Source: Rhizobium sp. L51/94 | Lineage (GTDB): Bacteria > Pseudomonadota > Alphaproteobacteria > Rhizobiales > Rhizobiaceae | Length of the DNA stretch: 64,000 nt | Reading direction: 5' to 3' | Assembly: GCF_019355555.1 (NCBI RefSeq) | Contig: NZ_CP072143.1 | Location: 248,001-312,000 of the forward strand | Shown: positions 16,877-26,240 of the stretch, in pieces | Layout of the letters: every line of letters starts with the position of its first letter | Position numbering within the stretch: position 1 is the stretch's first letter | Translations under genes and position numbers: made by a program | Notes under the pieces: model-generated | Databases searched by the model: none | What the model was told of the DNA's origin: nothing | What the model saw: only the letters and a program-made list of their open reading frames with translations

Positions 16877-18288
16877 TCGGCCACCGTCGTCTCTTGATGG
16901 GCGATCGCTGCCACCACATCCCGTTCCGCTCGCGTCAGAAGCTCTTGCGGATCGACCAACAGGATCATCCGGCCGTCCGCCTCGATGTGAGCGATGCGAT
17001 CGAAGACCCCGGTTTGTTCCGAGGAAAATTCGGGCGCTGCGGACAACGCGGCCAAAGGTACGGCTTTTAACTCGGAGACCGCGTCCACTACGAAACCCGC
17101 CTGGAGCGCCCCAAGCGTAACGACGATCGCGCGTGCCTTGGTGCTTTGCGTGGAGTTCGGCGTGTCGAAACGGCTGCGCTGGTCGATCAGCGGGATGGCT
17201 TTACCACGCAGGTTGATCACGCCCATGACGAAGGCAGGGACGCCGGGGATGCGGGTAATCTCTCCGAGAACGCGGATGACTTCGTCAACCGAGCCAACAG
17301 GAAGGCCATAGTTTTCTTCGCCGAGCTGGAAGATCAGGAACTGTTCGACCGCATCAACTTGTTCAGCTTTTGTCTCCATCGACTTAGCTCCCGTGTTCTG
17401 GCTGAGGGCGTGAGCGACCGCATGATGACCGAAGAGTTTTTCGGGCGACAGGATGGAAATCAGCTTTCCGCCTTCGGCAATTCTGCCGATCGCCTCGATC
17501 TGCGCATCGCCACGGCCTCTCTGAAGCACGGCCGGCACAGCGTCGATCGCCTGATCGTCCAAACGGTGGATGACGTCCATCTCGTCGACGACGAGACCGA
17601 TTAGCTCGCCATCACACTCGATGATGACGATACGGGAGCTACTATCCATCGTGCGGAGAGGATCAAGGCCCATCAGAGACGCAAGCGAAACCATGGGAAG
17701 GACGCTTTCACGCATCGGTATGAGGCCGATGACAGCATCCGATGCGCTCGGGATGGCGGCGAGATCGCCGCCAACCGTGGTGACTTCGCGAACATATTGC
17801 AGCTGCAGGCCATAGAGCTGACCCGCTACCCGGAACGACAGAAACGGCTTTGGTTTGGCACTCGTCCGCTCGGTTGAACCTTGATTCTTATGGCCTGCCC
17901 GCTCTACCGGCGCTCGCCTTGCAACCTTGAACGCGGCGTCCAAAAGTTCGTTCAAACCCTGCAGCGACGTTGCCGTGGTGTTTCCCGAGAGCCGAACCAC
18001 GTCATCAACCAGAAGTCCGACCCAACCGCCGTGATCGTAAATGATGATCTTGGCATCTTCTTGAGCGATTTTGGTGCCACCATTCAGGATCTGGTCCATT
18101 GACAGCACTGGTATCGGCAGGCCGCGAAGGTTGGCTATGCCTTTCAATGCCTTGGGACCACGTGGGACGCGGTTTATATGCGGCACTCTGATGATCTCTC
18201 GTACGAGGCCGGCATCAACCTCGTAGTTGTTCTCGCCAACACGGAATACCAAAAGGCGCTTCGCGTCTGCCGCTGCTGAGGCTTTCAT
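16873..18288 (-). CDS. Three-domain CheW coupling protein
   Basis: A 471-residue scaffold built from three CheW domains: residues about 8-140 (LLVFRVGENNYEVDAGLVRE), 160-300 (FLSFRVAGQLYGLQLQYVRE) and 325-470 (FLIFQLGEENYGLPVGSVDE). Ordinary CheW has one domain of about 150 residues, so this could bridge several receptors or kinases at once. The start at 18288 follows the receptor stop by four bases; the open frame extends 70 codons upstream inside the receptor gene and is not used. Multi-domain CheW proteins are known but uncommon. Confidence 0.9.
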   Translation of the reverse strand: MKASAAADAKRLLVFRVGENNYEVDAGLVREIIRVPHINRVPRGPKALKGIANLRGLPIPVLSMDQILNGGTKIAQEDAKIIIYDHGGWVGLLVDDVVRLSGNTTATSLQGLNELLDAAFKVARRAPVERAGHKNQGSTERTSAKPKPFLSFRVAGQLYGLQLQYVREVTTVGGDLAAIPSASDAVIGLIPMRESVLPMVSLASLMGLDPLRTMDSSSRIVIIECDGELIGLVVDEMDVIHRLDDQAIDAVPAVLQRGRGDAQIEAIGRIAEGGKLISILSPEKLFGHHAVAHALSQNTGAKSMETKAEQVDAVEQFLIFQLGEENYGLPVGSVDEVIRVLGEITRIPGVPAFVMGVINLRGKAIPLIDQRSRFDTPNSTQSTKARAIVVTLGALQAGFVVDAVSELKAVPLAALSAAPEFSSEQTGVFDRIAHIEADGRMILLVDPQELLTRAERDVVAAIAHQETTVAD

Positions 18289-18292
18289 AGCA

Positions 18293-20221
18293 TCAGTTTC
18301 CTGACAGTTGGAGTTCATCCGCAAGCGACGCAATTTCCTCGACCGCGGCTGCCAGGTCCTCCGCTCCGCGCGATTGCTGTTGCGCTGCGGTGGCAGCCTC
18401 TTCAGAAGCCGCGCTCGCCTCCTGAGCGACAGCAGCGATTTGCTGTGTCCCTGTCTGTACTTCTTTTGCCGCGACGAGAATCGCCTGCGTCGCATCAAGG
18501 ATCGACGCGTTGCTCTGCACCATCACGTCGACGTCAGCTTCAGCCGCTTGTAATCGATCGACAATCTGCTTGTTTTTGGAAATCTCCGCTTCGGATGCCA
18601 ATGCGATCAGCTCAAGCTCCCGATGGACAGCGGCAATCTGGAGCTGGATCAGCCTCACCGAATCCTTGACGCCATCTATATTCTCGGCGGCATCCTGGGC
18701 GAGCTTCCGGATATCTGTCGAAACGATCGCAAAACCACGGCCGGCATCGCCCGCTCTTGCCGCCTCGACTGAGCCACTGACTGCCAACATGCTCGTTTGC
18801 ACCGCTACAAGCACGATCCGGTCAACCGTGCGCTCAATCTGGAAACCGATCTCGCCAAGCGCATTCAGCTCCACCAATGCGTTGCGGGTTTCCTCAAGGG
18901 CATCGGACACGCCAGATGCTATGCCGTTCAGCCCGGTTTTGTTCTTTGCCAGGAGCGTTTTGATCTCGTCGGCACGCTTGGTGGCCTCCTTGGCACTTTC
19001 CTGGGTCTGGGAGGCGCTCTTTTCGATCTGCGTCATCGCGGTGTTTGCTTGCTGCGTGGCAGCGGCCTGTGCTTCCGCGCCACGGCTGATCTGCTCGATA
19101 GCAATAAGGATTTCGCCAGCAGCACCGGATAGCTCCTGAACGGTCGCCGACAGTTCTTCGGCAGCAGTGCTCAGCTCTTCCGCCCGCGATGCCCGGCCGC
19201 TTTCGTTCATCAACTCATCGGCAAGGGTCGCGAGCGACTGTGCCGTCTGCTGGCTTTCTTCGAGTGCCGCACTTTGCTGCTGGACCGCTCTCTGAGCCTC
19301 CGCAGCCGCAGCCGATTGCTGTTCCGCCGCCGCTGCGACGGCTTCAGCGCCTTTTTGCGATTCTCGGGTCGCCACTTCGGCCTCAACCGCGGCGATCAAG
19401 ATCATTTGGCTATTTTGCGAAAGGCCGCTTAGACCAGAACGTATAGTATGGAGGTCGTCGGAAACTACTCGACCCGAAACAGTTTGCTCCTGCGCCTTGC
19501 CTGCAGCCGTCTTTATGCGGTCTGCTATCCGGCGAACCCCATCGACGATGACGGCCGCATGTTGGCTGACGTCGCGCGAGCTGCGCTCAGCGATCTCCGC
19601 AAGCGATCGGACTTCGTCGGCAACGACGGCAAATCCGCGACCGTGGTCGCCGGCACGTGCCGCTTCTATTGCCGCATTCAGTGCCAGAAGGTTAGTACGA
19701 TCCGAGATATCGGCTACCGCAACCGTCGTCGCTCCGATGGTTTCGGCTTGCGATTGCAGCTTGCCGATGACGGTCACGGACGCGATCTGCCGGTGAGCAT
19801 TGGCATCGATGGCGGAAATAGACGCATCGATATGCGCGGTGGATTCCAAAAGCGAAGCCTGAAGTTCTTCGGTACGCCTGCGCGCAGCTTCAGCCTCAGA
19901 CCTCGCTTCAGAAAACCTCGAAGATAAATGCGTGGTAGCCGAGAGCGACTGATGCGCTGCTCCCGCTGCTTCCTCAGCTCCACCGGCAATCTGCTCCAGA
20001 GCCCGGCGCAGTTCTTCAGCGGCGGCTGCAGCTTCCGAGACACCTGTCGTCAGTTCCTCCGTCGCAGCCCCTATCCGCTCGGCGGCTTTCTGCTGCCGGA
20101 CCCGGGACCGGTCTTGAGATCGATTTGTTAGTGGTTTCGCGGCAGGCACTATGGACGAGGTTGAAGCCTCCTTTGCTAGGCCTGCTTTTGCGCCGAGTTG
20201 AGACGTTTTCACGAGTGCCAT
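18293..20221 (-). CDS. Soluble chemoreceptor with two signalling tips
   Basis: A 642-residue, Ala/Glu/Gln-rich coiled-coil receptor with no membrane segment and no sensory domain. It carries two receptor-tip motifs: residues about 172-205 (RTNLLALNAAIEAARAG and GRGFAVVADEVR), which is canonical, and residues about 472-505 (QTSMLAVSGSVEAARAG and GRGFAIVSTDIR), which diverges at several tip positions. The two tips lie 300 residues apart, and flanking helices match as well, so the protein is an internal duplication of a whole signalling module. It is the first gene of the operon and presumably the receptor that CheA and the triple-CheW serve. The input must come from another protein or from the cytoplasm (inference). 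Confidence 0.9.
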   Translation of the reverse strand: MALVKTSQLGAKAGLAKEASTSSIVPAAKPLTNRSQDRSRVRQQKAAERIGAATEELTTGVSEAAAAAEELRRALEQIAGGAEEAAGAAHQSLSATTHLSSRFSEARSEAEAARRRTEELQASLLESTAHIDASISAIDANAHRQIASVTVIGKLQSQAETIGATTVAVADISDRTNLLALNAAIEAARAGDHGRGFAVVADEVRSLAEIAERSSRDVSQHAAVIVDGVRRIADRIKTAAGKAQEQTVSGRVVSDDLHTIRSGLSGLSQNSQMILIAAVEAEVATRESQKGAEAVAAAAEQQSAAAAEAQRAVQQQSAALEESQQTAQSLATLADELMNESGRASRAEELSTAAEELSATVQELSGAAGEILIAIEQISRGAEAQAAATQQANTAMTQIEKSASQTQESAKEATKRADEIKTLLAKNKTGLNGIASGVSDALEETRNALVELNALGEIGFQIERTVDRIVLVAVQTSMLAVSGSVEAARAGDAGRGFAIVSTDIRKLAQDAAENIDGVKDSVRLIQLQIAAVHRELELIALASEAEISKNKQIVDRLQAAEADVDVMVQSNASILDATQAILVAAKEVQTGTQQIAAVAQEASAASEEAATAAQQQSRGAEDLAAAVEEIASLADELQLSGN

Positions 20222-20846
20222 AGGTAGCCCATTCTTATACCCTGAAATGCACGGGCGACGAAGGTTGCCGCCGTTGATTAAATGCCAAATACCCTATCTC
20301 CTATGACCCAAGGATGGGGACAAAGCAAACTATTCGAACACCAACTACTGCGGTTTGGACTGCGCCAGCAATTTGTCCGGATACCTACAACAAGACCGCA
20401 AAGAATGCCCGCATCATTCACGGCGTCACATCCTTCGGCATTTATTCGATTTCGCTCCATTCGCCCCACCACGCGACCGGAGGTAGGATCGGCTTCCGCC
20501 GTCTCAACCACTACCTAATCGCTCGTGAACATCGAATGACGACTGTGCGCGACGGACTTACGCGGGTCAACATGTCGTAGAGCGTCTTGCTGCTGCAAGG
20601 GTGCTAGTGTCGAGGGCATCTGGGATCTGTCGCATTACCAGATCACGTCGGCATTCAGATTTCATTCAAGACATGACTACAGCTTACACAGGGGCTAATA
20701 AAACACCCGAACGTCAAGGCGCTACATTGCCCTGCGAGGGCAGCTTTACAGCAAAGATATCTTTAACAAATTGATCCTATAGACCAACAGCTTCATCATC
20801 CTTGGGGTTTCAGGAACAAAACGCTGTCCCGCAGCTTTAGGGGTGC
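20222..20846. other. Divergent regulatory region before chemosensory operon 1
   Basis: 625 bases between the receptor start on the minus strand and a receiver gene on the plus strand. An 88-codon open frame (20314-20580) has no recognisable domain and lacks a convincing start signal. The region should contain the operon promoter, but I could not assign -35 and -10 boxes with confidence. Confidence 0.4.
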
Positions 20847-21257
20847 ATGGAAACCGCAGAATTCGAACAGCTTGTTAAACCCATCGCCCTTGTCGTTGAC
20901 GACGAGCCGCTCATCCTCTTGGACACGGCGGATATGATTTCTGACGAGGGATACACAGTCGTGGAAGCGTCCACGGCCGATCAGGCGTTCGCGTTTCTTG
21001 ACAGACTTTCATCGCTTCAGCTTCTTTTCACCGACGTTCAGATGCCCGGCGACCTGGACGGCTTCGGTCTGGCGCGCATCGTCGCGGAGCGCTGGCCGCA
21101 CATCCATGTCGAGATCGCGTCCGGGGCGATCGTCCCCGGTCCAGGCGACCTTTCAGCCAACGCGAAGTTCATACGCAAACCGTTTACGGCGGAACTCGTC
21201 CATCAAACACTGGTAGAGCATGGTTTTAGCAAACAAGACCCTGATGCCTCCATCTAG
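20847..21257 (+). CDS. Single-domain response regulator
   Basis: A stand-alone receiver of 136 residues. It has the acidic pair at 18-19 (ALVVDDEPLILLD), phospho-acceptor Asp63 (LLFTDVQMPGDLDG) and the conserved Lys in AKFIRKPFT. The TDVxMPGxLDG pattern places it with the FixJ/PhyR-adjacent receivers common in rhizobia, often paired with HWE kinases. It is transcribed away from chemosensory operon 1. A 7-bp hairpin (CGGGATC/GATCCCG, 21271-21286) follows the stop and could help end the transcript. Confidence 0.88.
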   Translation: METAEFEQLVKPIALVVDDEPLILLDTADMISDEGYTVVEASTADQAFAFLDRLSSLQLLFTDVQMPGDLDGFGLARIVAERWPHIHVEIASGAIVPGPGDLSANAKFIRKPFTAELVHQTLVEHGFSKQDPDASI

Positions 21258-21647
21258 TTTTAGCACTGATCGGGATCGTGATCCCGAAAGCATAGGACCT
21301 TCGATGGACCCGATTGTCGATTGTCCGCCCTAGCATTCTCCCCAGGCGCGGAACCGCTGTAGCCATGGCCTGATCCGGAAGAATCTGTCGGTGGATCCAT
21401 GGCTATCGGCTGAGTTGGGGCGGGTGGCTATAAGCGACGCCGCCTAGACAGAAGGCCTGTGGAGCGTTCTCACCTGAGGTAGTCGGTCCCGCCTTCCGCG
21501 TTGCGGCGCTATGCTAAGGCTCCCGCGGCTACCCGGGTACCGGCGAGACCGCTTCGAGAATTCCCGCTTTCCCGCCCGGTTCGGCCGGCGCTATACTGAA
21601 AGCTGCGATACTCTTCTTTATCCTCTTGAGGCTTTGCTCCCACGCTG
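21258..21647. other. Intergenic region left of the nested IS pile
   Basis: About 390 bases without a recognisable gene. A 61-codon frame runs across the IS5 boundary at 21650 and is therefore artificial. The last bases, TAA at 21648-21650, are the left copy of the IS5-family target duplication. Confidence 0.5.
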
Positions 21648-21650
21648 TAA

Positions 21651-21918
21651 GAGTCTGTTCAAGAAAGCGGGTATCGAGCGAGCCTTCTTGTCATGAGCTT
21701 GATCATTGCTGTTTGGATGAAGGCTAGGCTTGTGGCCGAGAAACGCTCGAAATCCTTTGCCATTCGGCGGTTTATGCCGAGCCAAGCCAGCGTTCGTTCG
21801 ACAATCCATCGCTTCGGTAGCACCTGGAAACCGGCCTGGTTTCGTTTGATAATCTCCATCGGTCGCGGGCTGGCCTCTTCTACCGTTGTGCCCTGATAGC
21901 CGCCGTCGCCACAGATTT
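21651..21918 (-). pseudogene. IS5-family transposase, C-terminal part
   Basis: Encodes the end of a DDE transposase: CGDGGYQGTTVEEASPRP, then GFQVLPKRWIVERTLAWLG with the catalytic Glu, and NRRMAKDFERFSATSLAFIQ, ending ARYPLS and a stop. The front of the gene is separated by the IS256-family insertion, so no functional enzyme can be made from this copy. Confidence 0.85.
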
Positions 21919-21987
21919 GATCGTGTCCCGTAGCGTGGTGTAGCTTTTGACATCCACGGCATATCCCGGTTTTGGCCGGAGGGAATA

Positions 21988-22298
21988 TCAGCGAGCCACC
22001 GCTGGCATTCTGATGAGGGGATCATCGCTCATTTGTGCGATTGTTTCCAGCGTCATATAGCGGGACCGCTGGACGGCCCATTCATCGTTCTGTTCGAGGA
22101 GCAGAGCGCCGACGAGCCGAATGATGGCATCCTCGTTTGGAAAGATGCCAACCACCTCGGTGCGGCGCTTGATCTCACCGTTTAGGCGTTCGATGGGATT
22201 TGTCGAATGCAGCTTTGCCCAATGCTGTTTGGGAAAGGTCATATAGGCCAGCACATCGTTCTCTGCCTCATCCATCAGATTGGCAAGTTTGGGCACCT
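21988..22298 (-). pseudogene. IS256-family transposase, C-terminal block
   Basis: Encodes KLANLMDEAENDVLAYMTFP, then LHSTNPIERLNGEIKRRTEV with the catalytic Glu, and YMTLETIAQMSDDP near the end. It continues in frame from the middle block at 23620 once the IS3 element and one copy of its CCT duplication are removed. Confidence 0.88.
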
Positions 22299-22351
22299 TG
22301 AACCGCACCGGGTTTGCCGGAGGCTCCAACTTCTGAGAGAGTGGAGCCATC

Positions 22352-22678
22352 ATGAGCAAGACAACGAACAAGTTTTCACCTGAAGTCCGTAACCGTGCCA
22401 TCCGTATGGTGCTGGACCACGAAGCCGAGCATCCATCACGCTGGGCTGCCGTTTCATCTATTGCGGCCAAGATCGGCTGCTCGCCAGCCACGCTGCACGA
22501 ATGGGTCAAGAAGACCGAGGTCGACAGTGGTAAACGAGTAGGCCTGCCGAGTGATGTCGCCGAGAAGATGAAGGCTCTTGAGCGGGAGAACCGAGAACTT
22601 CGCCAGGCCAACGAGATTCTGCGCAAAGCTTCGGCCTATTTCGCCATGGCGGAGCTCGACCGCCCCTTCAAGCGATGA
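22352..22678 (+). CDS. IS3-family OrfA (transposase N-terminal HTH protein)
   Basis: DNA-binding subunit of 108 residues with the HTH_Tnp_1 motif (FSPEVRNRAIRMVLDHE and KIGCSPATLHEWVKKTEVD) and a leucine-zipper-like end (ALERENRELRQANEILRKA). It recognises the terminal repeats. Its TGA overlaps the orfB ATG in an ATGA junction (22675-22678). A frameshifted OrfAB fusion is the usual active transposase in this family. Confidence 0.93.
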   Translation: MSKTTNKFSPEVRNRAIRMVLDHEAEHPSRWAAVSSIAAKIGCSPATLHEWVKKTEVDSGKRVGLPSDVAEKMKALERENRELRQANEILRKASAYFAMAELDRPFKR

Positions 22679-23580
22679 TCTCGTTCATCGACGAACACCG
22701 TGGTGTGTTCGGGGTCGAGCCGATCTGCAGACTGCTGCCGATCGCCCCGTCAACCTACTACGAGAATGTCGCCAAACGCCTGGACGTGGATCGCCTATCG
22801 ACCCGCGCCCGCAGCGATATCAGTCTGAAGATCGAGATACGTCGTGTCTTCGAGCAGAATTTCCGCGTCTATGGCGTTCGCAAGGTCTGGCGGCAATTGA
22901 AGCGTGAAGGCTTCGATGTCGCCCGTTGCACTGTCGCCAGGCTTATGAGGTCGATGAGCCTGCAGGGGATCATTCGAGGAAAGCCGGTCCGCACGACGTT
23001 CTCGGACAAGACGGCTCCGAGCCCGCTTGACCGGGTCAACCGCCAGTTCAAAGCCCCAGCACCAAACAGGCTGTGGGTTTCGGATTTCACCTATGTCGCC
23101 ACCTGGCAGGGTTTCGTCTACGTGGCCTTTGTCATTGACGTCTTCGCTCGTCGCATCGTCGGCTGGCGGGCGAGCCGGACGGCACATGCAGGCTTTGTCC
23201 TTGATGCCCTTGACCAGGCGCTTCATGATCGGCGTCCAGTTCATGGCGGCGGCCTCGTGCATCACTCGGATCGCGGCGTTCAATACGTGTCCATCCGGTA
23301 TTCTGAGCGGTTGGCAGAAGCTGGCATCGAGCCGTCTGTCGGAAGCGTCGGCGACAGTTACGACAACGCCCTCGCCGAAACGATCAACGGTCTCTACAAG
23401 GCCGAGGTCATTCATCGGCGCGGACCATGGAGGAGCTTCGAGACGGTAGAATTCGCCACCCTGGAATGGGTCGACTGGTTCAACCATCGACGGCTTTTGG
23501 AACCCATCGGGAATATACCGCCAGCCGAAGCTGAAGAGCGGTATTACGCCATGCTGGACGAACCAGCCATGGCCGCATAA
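22675..23580 (+). CDS. IS3-family OrfB (DDE transposase)
   Basis: Catalytic subunit of 301 residues with a retroviral-integrase-type core. The catalytic residues sit in LWVSDFTYVATWQG (Asp), VHHSDRGVQYVSIRYSERL (Asp) and DSYDNALAETINGLYKAEV (Glu). The N-terminal HTH_21 region (YGVRKVWRQLKREGF) is present. No truncation or frameshift is seen. Confidence 0.95.
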   Translation: MISFIDEHRGVFGVEPICRLLPIAPSTYYENVAKRLDVDRLSTRARSDISLKIEIRRVFEQNFRVYGVRKVWRQLKREGFDVARCTVARLMRSMSLQGIIRGKPVRTTFSDKTAPSPLDRVNRQFKAPAPNRLWVSDFTYVATWQGFVYVAFVIDVFARRIVGWRASRTAHAGFVLDALDQALHDRRPVHGGGLVHHSDRGVQYVSIRYSERLAEAGIEPSVGSVGDSYDNALAETINGLYKAEVIHRRGPWRSFETVEFATLEWVDWFNHRRLLEPIGNIPPAEAEERYYAMLDEPAMAA

Positions 23581-23619
23581 CTTAAACGAAATAGCCTCCG
23601 GCAAACCCGGTGCGGTTCA

Positions 23620-24025
23620 CCTTCGGCCTGATTTGGTCGGCGACATTGCGCCATTGCGTGCTGGCAGCCTCCGGCGTCTCCTGGGCAAACGCTGTGGCGA
23701 CGAAGGCGGAGACGACGCGTCGCCCGCTCTTTCCCGCATGCGCCAGGGCATTGCGCATGAAGTGAACGCGGCAACGCTGCCAGGTCGCATTAAGCACCTT
23801 GCTGACGGCCGTTTTGATGCTCTCATGGGCGTCGGAGACGACGAGCTTCACACCCCTCAAGCCCCGGCGCGTCAGCTTGCGCAGGAATTCCGTCCAGATT
23901 GGCTCAGCCTCGGACGTCCCGATCTCCAGCCCAAGCACCTCCCGGCGTCCATCTGTGTTGGCACCGACGGCGATGATGGCCGCCACCGACACGATGCGTC
24001 CACCACGCCTCACCTTGAGATAGGT
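23620..24025 (-). pseudogene. IS256-family transposase, middle block
   Basis: Encodes the second catalytic region: GGRIVSVAAIIAVGANTDGR, VKLVVSDAHESIKTAV (Asp) and WQRCRVHFMRNALAHAGKSG. On its upstream side it joins the N-terminal block once the group II intron is removed (TGG ATC GAT G / CC ACC TAT, giving WIDATYLKV). On the downstream side it is cut by the IS3 element. Confidence 0.88.
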
Positions 24026-24088
24026 GGGATGAGTAGGCGATGCGCGCCTTACCGCATTACGGCGGCAGGTTTCGCATCGCCTCTCGCC

Positions 24089-24124
24089 GAACCGGACGTG
24101 CGCCTTTCGTTACGCATCCGGCTC
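24089..24124 (-). ncRNA. Group II intron domain V
   Basis: The 36-base hairpin GAGCCGGATGCG / CGCACGTCCGGTTC with a TAACGAAAGG cap is the catalytic core element of bacterial group II introns. It sits about 65 bases before the 3' splice site, leaving room for domain VI. Confidence 0.85.
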
Positions 24125-25627
24125 TCCAGAAGACATGGCAAAGTCAGGCATGTCCATCCACGCGAGACGGTATCGCTCGACAGGTGTCCAGCCGAGCACG
24201 TGTTGCTCAATGGACCCTTCTCCCCAAACCCGTCTCGTCGCCCGGCGCCTGCTTGGCTGTTTTGAGCCCCACAGTTCGCTGGGTGTTCCCTTTGGACGTT
24301 TCTTACGTAGCCAGCAGTAAAGACGCAGGCCAATATACCAGTCGAGATCGACAAATACGCGGCCAGCGCCGACACAGTAGCGATAATAATTCGCCCATCC
24401 GCTGGTGATGGAATTCACCTTCCGGAGCTTTTCGCCAAGACTGACGGATATGCTGTCACGCTGCGTCAGTTGCTTGACCTTGTGACGCAGGTTGGCGGCC
24501 TTCGCCTTGGGTATTTCAACGCGCGGGCCATAGCCGTAGCGTTTATCCCAATGCGCGCTGAAGCGGAATCCGAGAAACTCGAAGCCCTCTGTCATGGCCG
24601 TTACCTTTGTCTTTTCCGGCGACAACGTTAGCCCGGTCGTCGCGATCAGGTAGTCGGCCAGAGCGGATTTCTCTGCCATAGCCTCCTCCAGCGATCCAGA
24701 CACCAAAACCACGAAGTCGTCGGCGTAGCGCACCGGCAGAAACACACAGCGTCCTGCTATGCGATCACTGTCGCGGGCGCTCGCCGCTGCCGCCACCCCG
24801 TTGCTTTTGCGACGGGCTTGGGCCTTTCGGCGGTGATAGGCCACCTTTCATACCGCTCCTCGATCGCACTAAGGGCGATGTTCGCAAGCAATGGTGAGAT
24901 GATCCCGCCTTGAGGGGTACCGGCGTCCGTCCGTAAGAACTGATCCTCCGTCAAAACACCGGCCTTCAGGAAGGATCCGACCAATCGCACCACTCGTCGA
25001 TCGCCAATACGCTTGCGCATCCGCTCGAGCAGGTGATGATGATTGATATTGTCGAAGCACCCTTTGATGTCCCCCTCAATCACCCAAGGGTATGGCAGCC
25101 GGTTTCGCCGGGTGTCCTTGTCCCGTTTTTGGGGCAAGGCTGCCCGACGAATGTACTCCAAGGCACCGTGCGTGTTTCTACCGGGTCGGAACCCATAAGA
25201 GACATGCCAGAATTGCGCCTCGAAGATAGGCTCCAGAAGAATCTTGACCGCGCCTTGTACGACGCGATCTCTGATGGTGGGGATGCCCAAGGGCCGGAAT
25301 TGCCCTGGTTTCCCAGCCTTTGGAATCAGTTTGCGTCTGGCCGGACTTGGCTGATATGCACCACTGCGCAGATCAGCTTGAAGATCGACCAGGAAGCGAT
25401 ACTCACTCCGGTTCCGGATGCGTCCCACCGTCATCCCGTCGACCCCGGCAGTGCGTCCTCCTTTGTTGGAGGCGACACGATGCCAAGGCATGGCGGAGCA
25501 CTCTGAGGTCGGTCAACCAACCCCACATGTCGCGCCACTGGTCGTCGGGATTTGCCTTACTCCACTGATAGAGTTTGCTTTGAATGCCGAGTACCCAGAC
25601 TTTGTCTGCCCGATGATCCATGTCCAC
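24110..25627 (-). pseudogene. Group II intron reverse transcriptase/maturase, two frameshifts
   Basis: Intron-encoded protein with RT and maturase domains. The N terminus (DHRADKVWVLGIQSKLYQWS) starts at 25627. Near 25495 an extra base moves the reading to a second frame holding GRTAGVDGMTVGRIRN, WVIEGDIKGCFDNINHHHLL and AGTPQGGIISPLLANIAL. Near 24800 a further shift returns to the first frame, which holds the YADD active site (PVRYADDFVVLVSGS), FLGFRFSAHW and the maturase X domain (KVNSITSGWANYYRYCVGAG). The protein is therefore broken in three pieces and the intron probably cannot move by itself, though splicing might be helped in trans. Confidence 0.85.
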
Positions 25628-26240
25628 AGATCACTCCTCCGTTTTTGCAATCCTATCGTCTTCCTGCTTTCCTTCGCCCTGTATGCGGCTTTCCCGCACT
25701 CCGACTACTACGAAAGCTCCGCCCTTGGTGTCGTCCATATCTGGCCGTCGCAGCGAGCCCGGCTTCCGACCGGGCAAACGATCCAAGTTCCCGTGTTCCG
25801 ATTTCCAACCTTTGTGCCGTTAGGCGGTGAGCTCTACCCCGTGCAATGCGGGAGATGGGGCATAGGAGCCAGTCCCATCTCGGGTCTCTTCGAGAACCCG
25901 GCAGTAAGGATAGACGAGCCTTACCGCCTCTGATCGCTCTTTCGTGCCTCCACGCCATCACGCTAATGAAAGCGATTTCTGTGGTTCGAGGCTTCTGACG
26001 CTCACTTCGTTGTCTCGCCATGGGCACTGCGGTAGCCCGGCCCGCGGTTGATGGCCCGCATCCGGTACAGTTAAGGCCAATCTGCTTATGCAACCCAATC
26101 GGCGACGCCCGATTAGGCTTCTTGGCCCCCTTCGATCTACTGCTCCTGCAAATCGGACGGCATCACAGCCGTCGGTCAAAAATCGGCAAGCTTGAGAGGT
26201 CACGCTAACTCATACGCACCTCCCGCGCCGCACGGCGCAC

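Larger units (their letters stand above)
22299..23619 (+). mobile_element. Complete IS3-family element
   Basis: A 1,321-bp element with perfect 27-bp terminal inverted repeats, beginning TGAACCGCACCGGGTTTGCC at 22299 and ending with its complement at 23619. It is flanked by the 3-bp duplication CCT (22296-22298 and 23620-23622). The two overlapping genes orfA and orfB are both intact, so this is a potentially active insertion and one of the most recent events in the pile. It interrupts the IS256-family transposase gene. Confidence 0.92.
24026..26240 (-). mobile_element. Group II intron inside the IS256 transposase gene
   Basis: About 2.2 kb on the minus strand. The 5' end begins GTGCG at 26240, directly after exon sequence ending GGATCGATG; the 3' exon resumes near 24025 with CCACCTATCTCAAGG. 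A domain V hairpin is clear at 24089-24124 (GAGCCGGATGCG ... CGCACGTCCGGTTC). The intron-encoded reverse transcriptase/maturase lies in between. The exact 3' boundary could differ by one base. The insertion joins codons cleanly, so RNA splicing would restore the transposase frame at this site. Confidence 0.85.

Noticed and set aside
20314..20580. 88-codon open frame between receptor and receiver genes
   Set aside because: No recognisable similarity, and it lies in the expected divergent promoter region.
24040..26240. A simple stand-alone reverse transcriptase (retron or DGR)
   Set aside because: Domain V hairpin, GTGCG 5' end, maturase X domain and clean exon joining identify a group II intron; no retron msr/msd or template/variable repeats are seen.
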